Shown here in pieces: positions 5,405-5,494 of a stretch of DNA of 5,494 bases. The translations under genes and the position numbers were made by a program. Positions within the stretch are counted from its first letter, which is position 1; each line of letters starts with the position of its first letter. The notes beneath the pieces are model-generated. The model did not search any database. It saw nothing but the letters and a program-made list of their open reading frames with translations, and was not told the DNA's origin. Origin of the DNA: Hyphomicrobiales bacterium (lineage in GTDB: Bacteria; Pseudomonadota; Alphaproteobacteria; Rhizobiales; Xanthobacteraceae); NCBI GenBank assembly GCA_016210825.1, contig JACQTM010000158.1, positions 1-5,494 on the forward strand. The letters are read 5' to 3'.

Positions 5405-5494
5405 ATGCGGCCAAGCCGCTTTACTTGCCGCCTTTTCGTAATGCTTTTAGCTGGGCTTGCCGTCGCGGGCTGCATGCGCCGCACCGCACCGGTC
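5405..5494 (+). CDS. Lipoprotein N-terminus, possibly Wza-type polysaccharide export protein (partial)
   Basis: Thirty residues are visible before the right edge. The ATG at 5405 follows an in-frame TAA at 5378-5380, and the only ribosome-binding hint is GGA eight bases upstream. The sequence has a basic start (MRPSRFTCR), a hydrophobic core (LFVMLLAGLAVAG) and the lipobox V-A-G-C with the cysteine at residue 23, so it should be exported, lipidated at that cysteine and membrane-anchored. A second ATG at 5441 would leave too short a signal peptide. The gene is divergent from the Wzz/kinase-like gene, a frequent arrangement for outer-membrane export lipoproteins of the Wza/ExoF/BexD group. That identity rests on context only: no export-domain sequence is in the window. 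The lipoprotein call is sound; the product name is tentative. Confidence 0.65.
   Translation, partial: MRPSRFTCRLFVMLLAGLAVAGCMRRTAPV

Overview
The window looks like chromosomal DNA from a moderately GC-rich alphaproteobacterium, most likely of the order Hyphomicrobiales (Bradyrhizobium/Xanthobacteraceae-like). The reasons are the small DUF2842 membrane protein, a family typical of Alphaproteobacteria, the style of the exopolysaccharide proteins, and CtrA-like TTAACCAT/GTTAA boxes upstream of the chain-length gene. This placement comes from family recognition and no database search was run.

Layout, left to right. Bases 1-209 (minus) hold the N-terminus of a membrane-anchored sensor or signalling protein cut by the window edge; it starts at a GTG with a good ribosome binding site. 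Bases 210-509 are a gene-free, locally AT-rich divergent spacer. Bases 510-725 (plus) encode a 71-residue two-helix DUF2842 protein whose stop codon directly abuts the stop of the next gene. Bases 726-1781 (minus) encode a NodB-type polysaccharide deacetylase. A spacer of about 100 bp separates it from a divergent CelD/BcsL-type GNAT acyltransferase (1882-3078, plus). After a 30-bp convergent gap comes a 705-residue Wzz/GumC-type chain-length protein fused to a C-terminal BY-kinase-like ATPase domain (3109-5226, minus). The 178-bp spacer 5227-5404 is rich in repeats and GTTAA boxes. The window ends inside the signal peptide of a lipoprotein (5405 onward, plus), which by position is likely the Wza-type export partner.

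How the parts fit. Bases 726-5494 read as one end of a surface or exopolysaccharide locus. The Wzz-like protein would set chain length and span the periplasm, the lipoprotein is a candidate outer-membrane exporter, and the deacetylase and acyltransferase are candidate tailoring enzymes of opposite chemistry. No glycosyltransferase, flippase or polymerase gene is in view, so the polymer cannot be named. The sensor gene and the DUF2842 gene at the left are probably unrelated neighbours.

The most unusual points are the loss of both P-loop lysines and of the C-terminal tyrosine cluster in the Wzz-fused ATPase domain, and the dense repeat and CtrA-like architecture of the 5227-5404 promoter region. 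I did not find convincing evidence of a wholly new system. No RNA gene, CRISPR array, insertion sequence or clear terminator was seen.
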